Virus record (IMG/VR): IMGVR_UViG_3300046002_007083
Span: 1 to 20,032 of that record
DNA length: 20,032 nt
Strand: one strand, 5' to 3'
From: a virus
Shown: one piece after another, positions 1-6,172 of the stretch
How the letters are laid out: each line of letters opens with the position of its first letter
Position numbering within the stretch: the first letter of the stretch is position 1
Notes under the pieces: generated by a model
Database searches by the model: none
Seen by the model: the letters and a program-made list of their open reading frames with translations, nothing else
Told to the model about the DNA's origin: nothing
Made by a program: the position numbers and the translations under genes

Positions 1-45
1 ATCACGTTCAACGCTTCCGGGATCATCACCTGGACCGTGACGTAA
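1..45 (+). CDS. C-terminal end of a phage structural-region protein (partial)
   Basis: Frame 1 is open from the first base and ends at a TAA at 43-45, giving the last 14 residues ITFNASGIITWTVT. A GGGG-containing ribosome binding site for the next gene follows at once. The beta-rich, Thr-rich tail would suit a tail or fibre protein, but too little is present to name it. The gene continues outside the window. Confidence 0.55.
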   Translation: MTFNASGIITWTVT

Positions 46-55
46 GGGGCGCGTG

Positions 56-403
56 ATGGCTGAAGATTTCACCATGTACGCGGGCGACGACAAGCGCCTG
101 GAGGTGACGGTTCTGGACGAGGACGGCGTGGCGGTGACGCTGGCCGGCGCTCAGGCGATCAAGTGGAAGCTGGCCAAGTCCCCGCGCTCTGCGGTGATCG
201 CCAGCCACAGCCTGGTTGACGGCAACGTGTCGGTCATCAACGCGGCGGCGGGGCGGTTCAACGTCCTGATCGATCCCGCCGACACCGAAAGCCTGTCGGG
301 CCTCTACTACCACGAGGCCGAACTGACCGACTCCACCGGCGCCGTTGGAACCTGCATGGCGGGGACAGTGACCATCCGCCCGACGCTGATCGACCCAACC
401 TGA
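56..403 (+). CDS. Phage tail-associated beta-sandwich protein (BppU N-terminal-like)
   Basis: A 115-aa protein. The pattern of an N-terminal 'MYAGDDKRLEV', then a conserved 'KWKLAKS', then 'GLYYHEAEL' and a closing 'GTVTI' resembles small phage tail or baseplate proteins with an Ig-like/BppU-type fold. These proteins describe a 'linear term plus limits' beta domain and sit near tail-fibre genes. ATG at 56 is chosen over the GTG at 53 because an AAGGGG motif at 44-49 lies about 6 nt upstream. It follows the preceding gene by 10 nt and sits before the lysis cassette, which fits the distal end of a late operon. The family assignment rests on sequence pattern only, and the exact role in the virion is unknown. 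Confidence 0.6.
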   Translation: MAEDFTMYAGDDKRLEVTVLDEDGVAVTLAGAQAIKWKLAKSPRSAVIASHSLVDGNVSVINAAAGRFNVLIDPADTESLSGLYYHEAELTDSTGAVGTCMAGTVTIRPTLIDPT

Positions 404-413
404 CGAGGACACC

Positions 414-701
414 ATGACGAGCAAGACGAAGGCCATAGGCCGGGCCGCGTTGGCTAGGGCCACGATCAATTCCCTCGAACGCCAAATCCTGGCTGGGGTC
501 GAAATGACCACGGATGCCGGGCTGACCGGCGCGGCGGAAAAGCTGGACGAGGCGCATGGCCTTGTAACTACGGCGCATGACCTTCTGACAGAGGTTGCCG
601 CGCTGATCGCTGCGCACTTCAACGAAGACCCGGTGGCCTTCTCCGGTGGCGATGCTGACGACAAGACGCCCCCGCCTCCTCCCGGCGACGGGAAGCCCTG
701 A
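414..701 (+). CDS. Hypothetical phage late-operon protein
   Basis: A 95-aa protein of unknown function. A clear GAGGA at 405-409 precedes the ATG by 4 nt. Residues 10-70 look helical and Ala/Leu-rich, and the C-terminus is a short disordered tail rich in Asp and Pro (a run of five prolines, then GDGKP). There is no signal peptide or membrane segment. It lies between a tail-type gene and a membrane protein, so a minor virion or lysis-associated role is possible but not shown. Confidence 0.6.
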   Translation: MTSKTKAIGRAALARATINSLERQILAGVEMTTDAGLTGAAEKLDEAHGLVTTAHDLLTEVAALIAAHFNEDPVAFSGGDADDKTPPPPPGDGKP

Positions 702-703
702 CC

Positions 704-1219
704 GTGAGTTGGCAGGACGTGACCGCGATCTATCAGGCGTCAACGGTCATGATGGCCGTCGTCTGCCTGCTGGCCGTGATCCTTGACCGTTCGGCGGTGG
801 ATGTAGCGGGGGCGGCTATGGTCGTCTTCGTCTTCACCGTCATGTCGCGGCTGATCTCGCGGGAAATGGACCCGCCTTGGTCAACCGCTCACATGCCGAT
901 GCAAGACCTGATCTGCGTGGCCGTCGCGTGGTGGGGCCATAGACGCTCGCCGCGCTGGTGGACGCTCGCCCTCGCTATGGCCTTCACAATCCAGCTAGGG
1001 GGCCATGTCGCCTACTGGGGTTCGTTCGCCCTTACCGGCGGCGTGACCTGGATACAGACCACGATCTATCTCTGGGTCATCAACGGCCTGTTCCTCGCCG
1101 AACTGGCGATCCTCACGGCTGCGGGGGGCGGTCATGTCGCTGGTTATGTTCGGGCTCGCCTGCCTCTGCTTCATCGGGGGGCTGCGGTTAGTCGCTCGCA
1201 TGGAAAGGTGCAGCCGTGA
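704..1219 (+). CDS. Multi-spanning phage membrane protein
   Basis: A 171-aa hydrophobic protein of unknown function, starting with GTG two bases after the previous stop. A GGGAAG motif upstream could serve as ribosome binding site. Likely membrane segments are at residues 11-28, 33-50, 67-79, 86-109 and 119-139. The last 30 residues are basic and not membrane-like. It overlaps the following XhlA-like gene by 4 nt (GTGA), so it is translationally coupled to the lysis cassette and could be an accessory holin or a superinfection-type membrane protein. No recognisable family motif was seen. A second hydrophobic reading frame overlaps its 3' end (see findings). Confidence 0.6.
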   Translation: MSWQDVTAIYQASTVMMAVVCLLAVILDRSAVDVAGAAMVVFVFTVMSRLISREMDPPWSTAHMPMQDLICVAVAWWGHRRSPRWWTLALAMAFTIQLGGHVAYWGSFALTGGVTWIQTTIYLWVINGLFLAELAILTAAGGGHVAGYVRARLPLLHRGAAVSRSHGKVQP

Positions 1220-1410
1220 GAAGCGCCGAGGACGTGGAAATCGAGGTTCTGAAAAAGGACAGCGAGGACCAGGAACGCCGGATTGAAAAGCTGGAGGCCC
1301 GCCTCGGCGTAATCGAGACGGCGATTGCATGGCTGATCGGGGCGGCGGTCGGGGTCGGGGCTTTGGCCGGCGCGATTAAGTCGGGCATCCTTAAGGCGCT
1401 GGCGTCGTGA
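1216..1410 (+). CDS. XhlA-like coiled-coil, single-TM lysis accessory protein
   Basis: A 64-aa protein with an N-terminal coiled coil (about residues 5-34, rich in Glu/Lys/Arg with Leu/Ile heptads) and one membrane helix (about 36-56, IAWLIGAAVGVGALAGAI). This layout matches haemolysin XhlA-type proteins that work with holins at the inner membrane. It starts with a GTG that overlaps the previous stop (GTGA), and its own stop overlaps the next GTG in the same way. The assignment rests on architecture and position rather than on a diagnostic motif. Confidence 0.65.
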   Translation: MRSAEDVEIEVLKKDSEDQERRIEKLEARLGVIETAIAWLIGAAVGVGALAGAIKSGILKALAS

Positions 1411-1751
1411 ACGGCTTTGACCGCGTGAAGGCGTGGGCGTCAGCCGGGCGGGACGTGTTCGCCCTGCTGTTTACGCCGGTCCTGTCGGTCATCCTCGTCT
1501 GGCTGATCTGCATCCTCGCCTATGGGGCGTGGGAGGCCGACACCCAAGGCCAGCGGATTAACTACCTCGGCGCCCTGTCTATCGCCCTTGCCGTGCTGAT
1601 CGGGCTGGGGGGCCAGTGGTTCCAGCGCAACCGGCTCGAAAAGCTCAAGGTCAGCGGGCCGGGCGGGTTCGGGGGCGAGATTGAGACCCAGGCCGACAAC
1701 GGCGCGACCGTCACCACCACCACGACGACAGAGGTAGAGGCCAAGCCGTGA
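1407..1751 (+). CDS. Putative phage holin (two TM segments)
   Basis: A 114-aa protein with two hydrophobic helices (about residues 18-41 and 52-71), a basic turn after the second (WFQRNRLEKLK) and a polar C-terminal tail that includes six consecutive threonines. Two membrane spans, small size and position just before an endolysin are typical of class II holins, which open the inner membrane so the endolysin can reach the cell wall. It is joined by GTGA overlaps to the XhlA-like gene upstream and to a 33-aa membrane peptide downstream. The DNA behind the threonine run is a CACCAC/ACG repeat. Holin function is inferred from context. Confidence 0.65.
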   Translation: MNGFDRVKAWASAGRDVFALLFTPVLSVILVWLICILAYGAWEADTQGQRINYLGALSIALAVLIGLGGQWFQRNRLEKLKVSGPGGFGGEIETQADNGATVTTTTTTEVEAKP

Positions 1752-1849
1752 TCTGCGCCTTCATTGCGGGCGGTGTGGCCGGGGCGTCTGCCGTCCTGGT
1801 GGCGCTCTACTTCGCGGCGCGGTCGGCTATCAGGCGGGCCTTGAGGTAG
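1748..1849 (+). CDS. 33-aa single-TM peptide of the lysis cassette
   Basis: A short gene starting with GTG inside the stop of the holin candidate (GTGA overlap) and ending with TAG at 1847-1849. It encodes 33 residues: one hydrophobic helix (AFIAGGVAGASAVLVALYF, about residues 4-22) followed by a strongly basic end (RSAIRRALR). It continues the overlap series of the three genes before it. By analogy to small phage membrane peptides it could be an antiholin or a holin partner. Function unproven; codon use and coupling support it being real. Confidence 0.55.
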   Translation: MICAFIAGGVAGASAVLVALYFAARSAIRRALR

Positions 1850-2002
1850 TGGCCCCGCCGCCGGTTGCAACGGCGGACGGGGCGCGGGTGGCTATCTTGC
1901 GGAAGGCCACCCACACAATAGCACAGGCCACGTTTGGGGCAATGTCCGGCGATTGTCCGAGGCTGTCCGGCACTGTGTTTGAAACTCCGAAATGGAAAAA
2001 AG
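1850..2002 (+). other. Non-coding gap before the endolysin gene
   Basis: This 153-bp gap has two short inverted repeats and no T-tract. CCGCCG (1858-1863) can pair with CGGCGG (1871-1876), and GGTGGC with GCCACC lies in the next 25 bases. The right half is less GC-rich than its surroundings. An upstream in-frame ATG at 1934 exists for the endolysin but lacks the conserved start of the family. A promoter or attenuator for the endolysin is possible; no clear -35/-10 pair was seen. Confidence 0.3.
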
Positions 2003-2389
2003 ATGCCATTTGCACTCGGCGCCCGTAGCCTTGCCCGCCTCGAGGGCGTGCATCCTGATCTGGTCAAGGTTGTGCAACTCGCCATCCGCAAGTCAGACCT
2101 CGACTTCGCCGTTCTGGAAGGGCGGCGAACCATCGACCGCCAACGCCAACTGTTCGCGCAGAAGGCGACGAAGACGATGAACAGCCGGCACCTCACCGGC
2201 CACGCGGTTGACCTCGCCCCGGTCATCAACGGGGACGTTTCGTGGGACTGGCCGCTGTATCATCGGCTCGCAAAGCATGTGAAGGCGGCGGCTGCGGAGC
2301 TTGGCATCCCGATCACCTGGGGCGGCGATTGGCGGACGTTCAAAGACGGGCCGCATTGGGAACTCCCGTGGGCGCAGTATCCGAAATGA
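2003..2389 (+). CDS. Endolysin, M15-family peptidase (L-Ala-D-Glu / D-Ala-D-Ala type)
   Basis: A 128-aa zinc peptidase that cuts the peptide stems of peptidoglycan during lysis. The M15 signature is complete: SRHLTGHAVD at residues 61-70 gives zinc ligands H63 and D70, and DGPHWEL at 115-121 gives the catalytic acid D115 and third ligand H118, the same spacing as in T5-type endolysins. The size is usual for phage M15 endolysins. There is no signal peptide, so release depends on a holin, which fits the three membrane genes upstream. ATG at 2003 is preferred because homologous endolysins begin close to this point; an in-frame ATG at 1934 would add 23 unusual residues. Its stop overlaps the next ATG (ATGA). 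Confidence 0.9.
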   Translation: MPFALGARSLARLEGVHPDLVKVVQLAIRKSDLDFAVLEGRRTIDRQRQLFAQKATKTMNSRHLTGHAVDLAPVINGDVSWDWPLYHRLAKHVKAAAAELGIPITWGGDWRTFKDGPHWELPWAQYPK

Positions 2390-2748
2390 TCCAAGCCCGC
2401 GCGCTAATCGCCTCGCTAGCCGCCCTCGCGCTTGTCCTACTGCTGGCCATCGGCTGGTTCCAATGGCGAGCGGCCAAGGACGCCAAGGCCCGCGCGGTCG
2501 TCGCCGAACAGGGCCAAGCCCTCGCCGAACAGACCACGGGCATTGTTGAGCGGACGCTGCGAACAGAAGTGGTCGTGCGTCAGGAAGCGGAAAGGCAAGT
2601 CGATGTCGTCCAGTCAGCGCCGGGGGCCGATGCGCCGCTTGACCCCGCTTTCCGTGATACTTTGCGCGGGTCTATTGGCGTCATGCGCGGGAAGCCCAAA
2701 GCCCCTGACGATCAACGTGCCTCCGATCCTGAGGGAGCCGTGCCCTAG
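2386..2748 (+). CDS. Rz-like i-spanin
   Basis: A 120-aa inner-membrane spanin subunit. It has an N-terminal TM anchor (about residues 7-25, IASLAALALVLLLAIGW) followed by a long, charged helical periplasmic region rich in Ala, Glu, Gln and Arg, as in Rz proteins. Spanins join inner and outer membrane and disrupt the outer membrane in the last step of lysis of Gram-negative hosts. It begins at the ATGA overlap with the endolysin gene. The o-spanin gene starts inside it in the +1 frame, an arrangement specific to Rz/Rz1 pairs. The sequence of Rz is poorly conserved; the call rests on topology and the embedded lipoprotein. Confidence 0.8.
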   Translation: MIQARALIASLAALALVLLLAIGWFQWRAAKDAKARAVVAEQGQALAEQTTGIVERTLRTEVVVRQEAERQVDVVQSAPGADAPLDPAFRDTLRGSIGVMRGKPKAPDDQRASDPEGAVP

Positions 2749-2914
2749 GGCCGACGTAGGGCCGCTGGAGACCGTTGGCGACCTTGGGGCGCTGGCGCTA
2801 CGCCAAGAGGCCGCGCTGTCCGTCTGTGACGCCCGTAGGGAGGCTGTCGTGGCCATCGTGGATGCTCACCGCCAGACGGTCGATCCAAAGCCGTGGTGGA
2901 AGCTCTGGCCCTGA
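2630..2914 (+). CDS. Rz1-like o-spanin lipoprotein
   Basis: A 94-aa outer-membrane lipoprotein. MRRLTPLSVILCAGLLASCAG is a signal peptide with lipobox LASC, the Cys being residue 19. After it come prolines (PPILREPCPR) and a domain with a second pair of cysteines that resembles Rz1/LysC proteins. It starts within the i-spanin gene in another frame, sharing 119 nt, and extends 166 nt past it. Mature protein would meet the i-spanin across the periplasm. The ATG at 2630 is chosen because it places the lipobox at the usual distance and follows a G-rich CGGGGGCC element; an in-frame ATG at 2603 would lengthen the signal peptide. The C-terminus ends in WWKLWP. Confidence 0.8.
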   Translation: MRRLTPLSVILCAGLLASCAGSPKPLTINVPPILREPCPRADVGPLETVGDLGALALRQEAALSVCDARREAVVAIVDAHRQTVDPKPWWKLWP

Positions 2915-2915
2915 T

Positions 2916-2937
2916 AGCCGGGCTTAAGGCCCAGGCT
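2916..2937. terminator. Possible hairpin between the convergent lysis and integrase operons
   Basis: AGCC-GGGC-TTAAG-GCCC-(A)-GGCT forms an 8-bp stem with one bulged A and a 5-nt loop, two bases after the o-spanin stop. It stands between two convergent operons, where a bidirectional terminator is expected. Neither strand has a T-run after the stem, so it is a weak candidate. Confidence 0.35.
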
Positions 2938-2951
2938 GAGGCTTGTGGGGG

Positions 2952-3188
2952 TTAGACCTTAACCCAGCCCTTGGTCGCGAGTCCGCGGGCGTCGTGATGC
3001 CCCATGCCGGCGGCGATGTTGATCCAGCGTTGGCGGTCATCGACGAGCGCCTGAATGTCGCTGGCCAGTAGCACCGCCTCCCGCTCGGGAACGCCGATGT
3101 GCAGACCGTGGATATCGTCTGTGCGTCCGCGACCGATGCCTTCCGCCCACTCGGCGAGAAACTTCTCCACGCGCTTAACTTCTTCCAT
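2952..3188 (-). CDS. Hypothetical phage protein
   Basis: A 78-aa soluble protein of unknown function. The start is chosen at the third of three consecutive start codons (GTG 3194, ATG 3191, ATG 3188), because GGAGAG at 3199-3194 gives 5-nt spacing only to ATG 3188. The N-terminus (EEVKRVEKFLAEWAEG) is an amphipathic helix, followed by IHGLHIG and a helical central part. It is the last gene of the minus-strand integrase operon and converges on the lysis cassette. No domain was recognised. Confidence 0.55.
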   Translation of the reverse strand: MEEVKRVEKFLAEWAEGIGRGRTDDIHGLHIGVPEREAVLLASDIQALVDDRQRWINIAAGMGHHDARGLATKGWVKV

Positions 3189-3243
3189 CATCACTCTCCG
3201 TATTCATTGGCTAGTTCGGGACGGCTCGTCACACAAGATATTC

Positions 3244-3262
3244 AGGGGGCATCACTCCCCCT
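3244..3262 (-). terminator. Short GC hairpin at the end of the ABA-sandwich gene
   Basis: AGGGGG and CCCCCT form a perfect 6-bp stem around a 7-nt loop that contains the stop codon region of the upstream gene (stop at 3252-3254). Read on the minus strand it is followed by GAATATCTTGTG, only mildly T-rich. It may end or slow transcription before the last gene of the operon. Confidence 0.3.
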
Positions 3263-3671
3263 CCAGAGCACGCAGCAGGGCGATAAGGACGGCCAGCGCG
3301 GGGCTGGAGGCCTTGCCCTCGATCATTGCCCCGCCGGGCCTGTTCATCAGATAGGCTTGACCGCCAGCCCGCAGGTTTCCGACAGACCAAGCCCACCCCG
3401 GCTTCTTTTCCTCGACCAGGGCAAGAGTAGCGTCTAGCGAGGCGGTGTAGCGGGGGCTTGCCGACTCCACGCCGATGCTCCCCAAGCCTCCGGGCATCCG
3501 GTCGCCGAGTGGCCGGGGCATACCCATCGCGGCGTTCCAGTACGCCCGCTCTGCGGCTGGCCGACGCAGCAGCCAGTAGAGGTCGCGGTCAATCTCCCGA
3601 TCCGGCCCCGCCGCCCCCTCCAACCTTCCTATTACCTCTCCGTAGAGAGAGGCTGTGTTGGTCTGGGTCAT
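3252..3671 (-). CDS. Phage ABA-sandwich domain protein
   Basis: A 139-aa protein. The stretch PRYTASLDATLALVEEKKPGWAWSV and the C-terminal 'SPALAVLIALLRALEG' match the pattern of the phage ABA-sandwich family: small early proteins of unknown role that often occur in groups near lysogeny and recombination genes. Its ATG overlaps the stop of the preceding gene (ATGA at 3671-3668), so it is translated as part of the integrase operon. No catalytic motif is visible. The assignment is fairly secure at family level; the function is unknown. Confidence 0.65.
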   Translation of the reverse strand: MTQTNTASLYGEVIGRLEGAAGPDREIDRDLYWLLRRPAAERAYWNAAMGMPRPLGDRMPGGLGSIGVESASPRYTASLDATLALVEEKKPGWAWSVGNLRAGGQAYLMNRPGGAMIEGKASSPALAVLIALLRALEGE

Positions 3672-3880
3672 TTGGTCGGCTCCGGTATGGCGGCAATCTC
3701 GGCGAGGAGCGCGTCACAGTCCGCCTGCAATGCCGGGTGGTCGCGGGCGTCCTCCAGTTGGCTCTTGGCGGACTGACCGAACAGCCAGACCTCGGTGATG
3801 TTCTTCGCGGTGGCGCCGGGGTATCCAAACTCACGCAGGCTCTTGGCGACGGCTTCGCGGATTTCAGGCTGTCGGCTCAT
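3668..3880 (-). CDS. Hypothetical phage protein
   Basis: A 70-aa, probably helical protein of unknown function (starts MSRQPEIREAVAKSLREFGY). The ATG at 3880 follows a good GGGAAGAAGAG ribosome binding site; a longer in-frame reading to 3991 overlaps the integrase gene and is disordered, so it was not used. Contains a conserved-looking hydrophobic element ITEVWLFGQSA. It lies directly downstream of the integrase gene and is coupled by ATGA to the ABA-sandwich gene. Confidence 0.55.
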   Translation of the reverse strand: MSRQPEIREAVAKSLREFGYPGATAKNITEVWLFGQSAKSQLEDARDHPALQADCDALLAEIAAIPEPTK

Positions 3881-3911
3881 CTCTTCTTCCCTTGGTGAAG
3901 TGGAGGATGGG

Positions 3912-4988
3912 TCATTGGGTGGGCTCGGCCTTCCTTCGCCTTGCGACGCGATCAACGACGGCCTGCTTTCCCTCGGTGGACAGGTGGGCATAGCGGCGGG
4001 TCGTGGCGGTGTCCCGGTGGCCTAGAACCTCCCCGATTTCGCCAAGCGTGGCGCCGTCCGCCAGCGCGTCGGATGCGAACGAGTGGCGAAGGTCATGCAG
4101 GCGGAAGTCCTTGAGCTTCGCCCGCTCCCTGACCAAATCCCAAACCAGAGACGGGTAGCTGTTGAGCCCGACCAGCCATCCCCCGCGCGGAGATATGGAC
4201 TCGACCACCTCGCGGGCCTCCTGCGGAAAGACGATGATCTTCGGGCCTTCCTTGGCGGCGGTCTTGTGCTGGGTCAGGTAGAGGTGGCCGTCGCGGTACT
4301 GGCTGCGCTTGGCCCGTGCGATTTCGGAGAACCGGGCGCCGGTCAGGTAGAGGACGCGAAGCAGGGCGACGGCGTGAGGGTACTGCACCTCCGTCTCGTC
4401 GAAGGCTTCCTCCAGGCGCTCGCGCTCCGCCGTGGTGAGGTAGCGTTTGCGCTGGGTCTCGGGGTACTTCTTGACCGCCTCGAACGGATATTCCCCAAAC
4501 TTCCAGATGGCCGAGACAAGGGCCTGTAGCCGGTTGAACGCGATAGGCCGGTCAGCCATCTTGCGCTTCATAGCCAGTAGGTCGGGCTTGCTGACTTCGC
4601 TAACGCGCTTGGCTCCCCACTCGACCTTGATGGTGTTCTCGACGTGGCCCTTGTCGTGGCGCGCGGAACGCTTGTGAGCGTGTTCCTTGATGTAGCGGTC
4701 GCACAGGTCAGAAACCGTCTCGGAGGCCCGCAGGGTGGCCATGTCGCCCGATGGGTCTCCGCCCTGCTGGACAGTCGCGTACCAGTTCCGCGCGATCTCT
4801 CGCGCCTGCTGTATCGTGATGGTCGGGAAGTCTCCGACCTTCGGCCTGCGGCGCTGACCAGTCCCCCGAACGCGGTAGTAGAAGTAGAACGCCCGCCTTC
4901 CATCCCTCACCCGGAACTCAAGGCCAGTTACCTCGTCGTCACGGATGAGGGAGCCTTCAGGGGCGGTCTTGAGTTGGGTGAGGTTCAA
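3912..4988 (-). CDS. int: Tyrosine-recombinase integrase
   Basis: A 358-aa site-specific recombinase that inserts and removes the phage genome at att sites. Domains: arm-binding N-terminal domain (about residues 10-80, like the DUF4102-type region), core-binding helical domain (about 90-175), catalytic domain (about 185-345). Catalytic residues are all visible: R219 in TGARFSEI, K242, H298 and R301 in LHDLRHSF, H324 in LGHRD, and nucleophile Y333 in RRYAHL. The start is a TTG at 4988; no ATG or GTG exists between an in-frame stop at 5015-5013 and the conserved arm domain. It follows the upstream gene by 17 nt without a strong ribosome binding site. The promoter at 6135-6108 probably drives it. 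Phage genes lie on both sides, so the window is not a simple prophage end. Confidence 0.93.
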   Translation of the reverse strand: MNLTQLKTAPEGSLIRDDEVTGLEFRVRDGRRAFYFYYRVRGTGQRRRPKVGDFPTITIQQAREIARNWYATVQQGGDPSGDMATLRASETVSDLCDRYIKEHAHKRSARHDKGHVENTIKVEWGAKRVSEVSKPDLLAMKRKMADRPIAFNRLQALVSAIWKFGEYPFEAVKKYPETQRKRYLTTAERERLEEAFDETEVQYPHAVALLRVLYLTGARFSEIARAKRSQYRDGHLYLTQHKTAAKEGPKIIVFPQEAREVVESISPRGGWLVGLNSYPSLVWDLVRERAKLKDFRLHDLRHSFASDALADGATLGEIGEVLGHRDTATTRRYAHLSTEGKQAVVDRVARRRKAEPTQ

Positions 4989-5005
4989 AACGGCACCAAG
5001 TCGTC

Positions 5006-5752
5006 TTAGTCATGCATTTGCGCGCGGGGAAGCTCATCCTCGACCTTTCGCAGCGCGCCGACAATCTCCCCGATGCGGCGGAAAGCGTTGTCGTACATAG
5101 CCGACCGAAGGTCGAGCCGCAGCATTGAGCGGGACATTTCCACATCCTCCCACACCTCGTATAGCTGCCAGCTCAGGTCTTGAACAAAGCCCTGCACCGC
5201 CGCCAAACTTTCGAAGTCTGGAAGCGGCGGAATAGACGCCGTGGTCTTCAGGCCGATGGCGCGCAAACGCTCATCACCACGTTCCCGAACCAGCTTGAAC
5301 ATGGCGTCGAGCAATCGCACCAACCACTCACGCTCGCGCTGTTTCAGGCCGCGCCCCACGCCCATAGCGTCTATCGGGTGGCCGTATTCGATCAGCACCA
5401 GTTCGCTTGCGGAGCGGAGAAGCATTTCGCAGTCGCCGCCGTTGCGCGTGGGGTCAGCCCCCAAGAAGATCGGATAGGCGTCCGGCGGTCGGATATCATC
5501 TCGCCAAGGAAGCGCCGCAAGATCGTTCAGGGTGCGAAGGCACGACGAAACCGCAGGGTCGTTATCCATGCCGCAAACTTCGGCCGCCGCTTGAACAACA
5601 AGGCCAAGCATCGCCGCCGCCGGCCGCCCGCGCGAAACAAAAACCTCGTTCTCCTTGGCCAGCGCGCCGTTTCGCTGGCGGAGATTACTGTTGGCGGCTT
5701 CAAGGCGAGCGATATAGGCCGCGTCGGTCTCGCCGGACTTGCGGGCCCTCAC
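5006..5752 (-). CDS. Hypothetical protein with N-terminal coiled coil
   Basis: A 248-aa protein of unknown function. Residues 15-38 form a likely coiled coil (ARLEAANSNLRQRNGALAKE); the rest is mainly helical with two hydrophobic helices (about 40-60 and the QLYEVWEDVEMSR region), but no membrane span. GTG at 5752 is chosen because it overlaps the preceding stop (GTGA) and has GGAG 6 nt upstream; a GTG at 5764 would add four residues. It sits immediately upstream of the integrase gene and is cotranscribed with it. It could be a lysogenic-conversion (cargo) gene or an integrase accessory factor; nothing in the sequence decides this. Confidence 0.6.
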   Translation of the reverse strand: MRARKSGETDAAYIARLEAANSNLRQRNGALAKENEVFVSRGRPAAAMLGLVVQAAAEVCGMDNDPAVSSCLRTLNDLAALPWRDDIRPPDAYPIFLGADPTRNGGDCEMLLRSASELVLIEYGHPIDAMGVGRGLKQREREWLVRLLDAMFKLVRERGDERLRAIGLKTTASIPPLPDFESLAAVQGFVQDLSWQLYEVWEDVEMSRSMLRLDLRSAMYDNAFRRIGEIVGALRKVEDELPRAQMHD

Positions 5753-5931
5753 TGAAGGCTCCACAAAACGTTTCCCACCACATCCTCAATTCGGAGCGTG
5801 CCGGGGTTCCTCTCGGCGTGGGCCGACAGGTCGTCGTCGTCGGGAAGGTCGAGCATGTAGAAGATGTCTTCCCGGACGAAAATCCGGGTGACCATTGGTC
5901 CGCGCTTACGCTCGGCGGTCGGGTTGTTCAT
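5749..5931 (-). CDS. Small hypothetical protein, first gene of the integrase operon
   Basis: A 60-aa protein of unknown function, rich in Asp (LPDDDDLSAH), ending IEDVVGNVLWSLQ. GGAGG lies 5 nt before ATG 5931; the adjoining ATG at 5934 is too close to it. It is the first gene after the strong leftward promoter at 6135-6108 and overlaps the next gene at GTGA. The content of acidic and hydrophobic residues would suit a small protein-binding regulator, but this is a guess. Confidence 0.55.
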   Translation of the reverse strand: MNNPTAERKRGPMVTRIFVREDIFYMLDLPDDDDLSAHAERNPGTLRIEDVVGNVLWSLQ

Positions 5932-6066
5932 CATCGCCTCCGGGTGTCATCCGGGCGCCACGATAGCCCCAGACCCATAGATATGTGGCGACGAGAACGA
6001 AACCTGAAACGCCTTATGGCGCAACGATCACCGACCTGAACAAACCAAGGCCAAAAAGTCGCTGGC

Positions 6067-6081
6067 GTGACACGTGGTCAC
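6067..6081. promoter_or_regulatory. Palindrome downstream of the integrase promoter
   Basis: GTGAC-ACGTG-GTCAC has perfect 5-bp arms and lies about 20-34 bp past the expected start site of the leftward promoter. It could be an operator. The rest of the 241-bp gap (5932-6172) holds another small inverted repeat, CGCC-TTAT-GGCG (6010-6021), and no convincing gene. Confidence 0.35.
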
Positions 6082-6107
6082 TGTTCTCAATCGCCGAATT
6101 CCGTTGT

Positions 6108-6135
6108 AGTGTAAGCTATAGAGAGAAACTGTCAA
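6108..6135 (-). promoter_or_regulatory. Leftward sigma70-type promoter of the integrase operon
   Basis: On the minus strand, a perfect -35 TTGACA (6135-6130) is followed after 16 nt by TACACT (6113-6108), a 4/6 match to TATAAT. Transcription would start near 6100 and run into the genes at 5931, 5752 and the integrase. The position, just after the Xis-like gene, mirrors the lambda PI promoter for int. Confidence 0.65.
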
Positions 6136-6142
6136 ATGGTTC

Positions 6143-6161
6143 GGGTGTCGCTGGGGTGTCG
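6143..6161 (-). promoter_or_regulatory. Two tandem 8-bp repeats upstream of the integrase promoter
   Basis: On the minus strand CGACACCC occurs at 6161-6154 and again at 6150-6143, separated by CAG, a period of 11 bp (one helical turn). They end 7 bp upstream of the -35 hexamer. Same-face direct repeats in this place suit an activator or a recombination directionality factor. The function is inferred. Confidence 0.45.
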
Positions 6162-6172
6162 AAGGTCGATTT

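Noticed and set aside
3211-3227. A GTTCGGGA half-site upstream of the 2952-3188 gene.
   Set aside because: Only one arm agrees with the operator and the spacing to a promoter is unclear.
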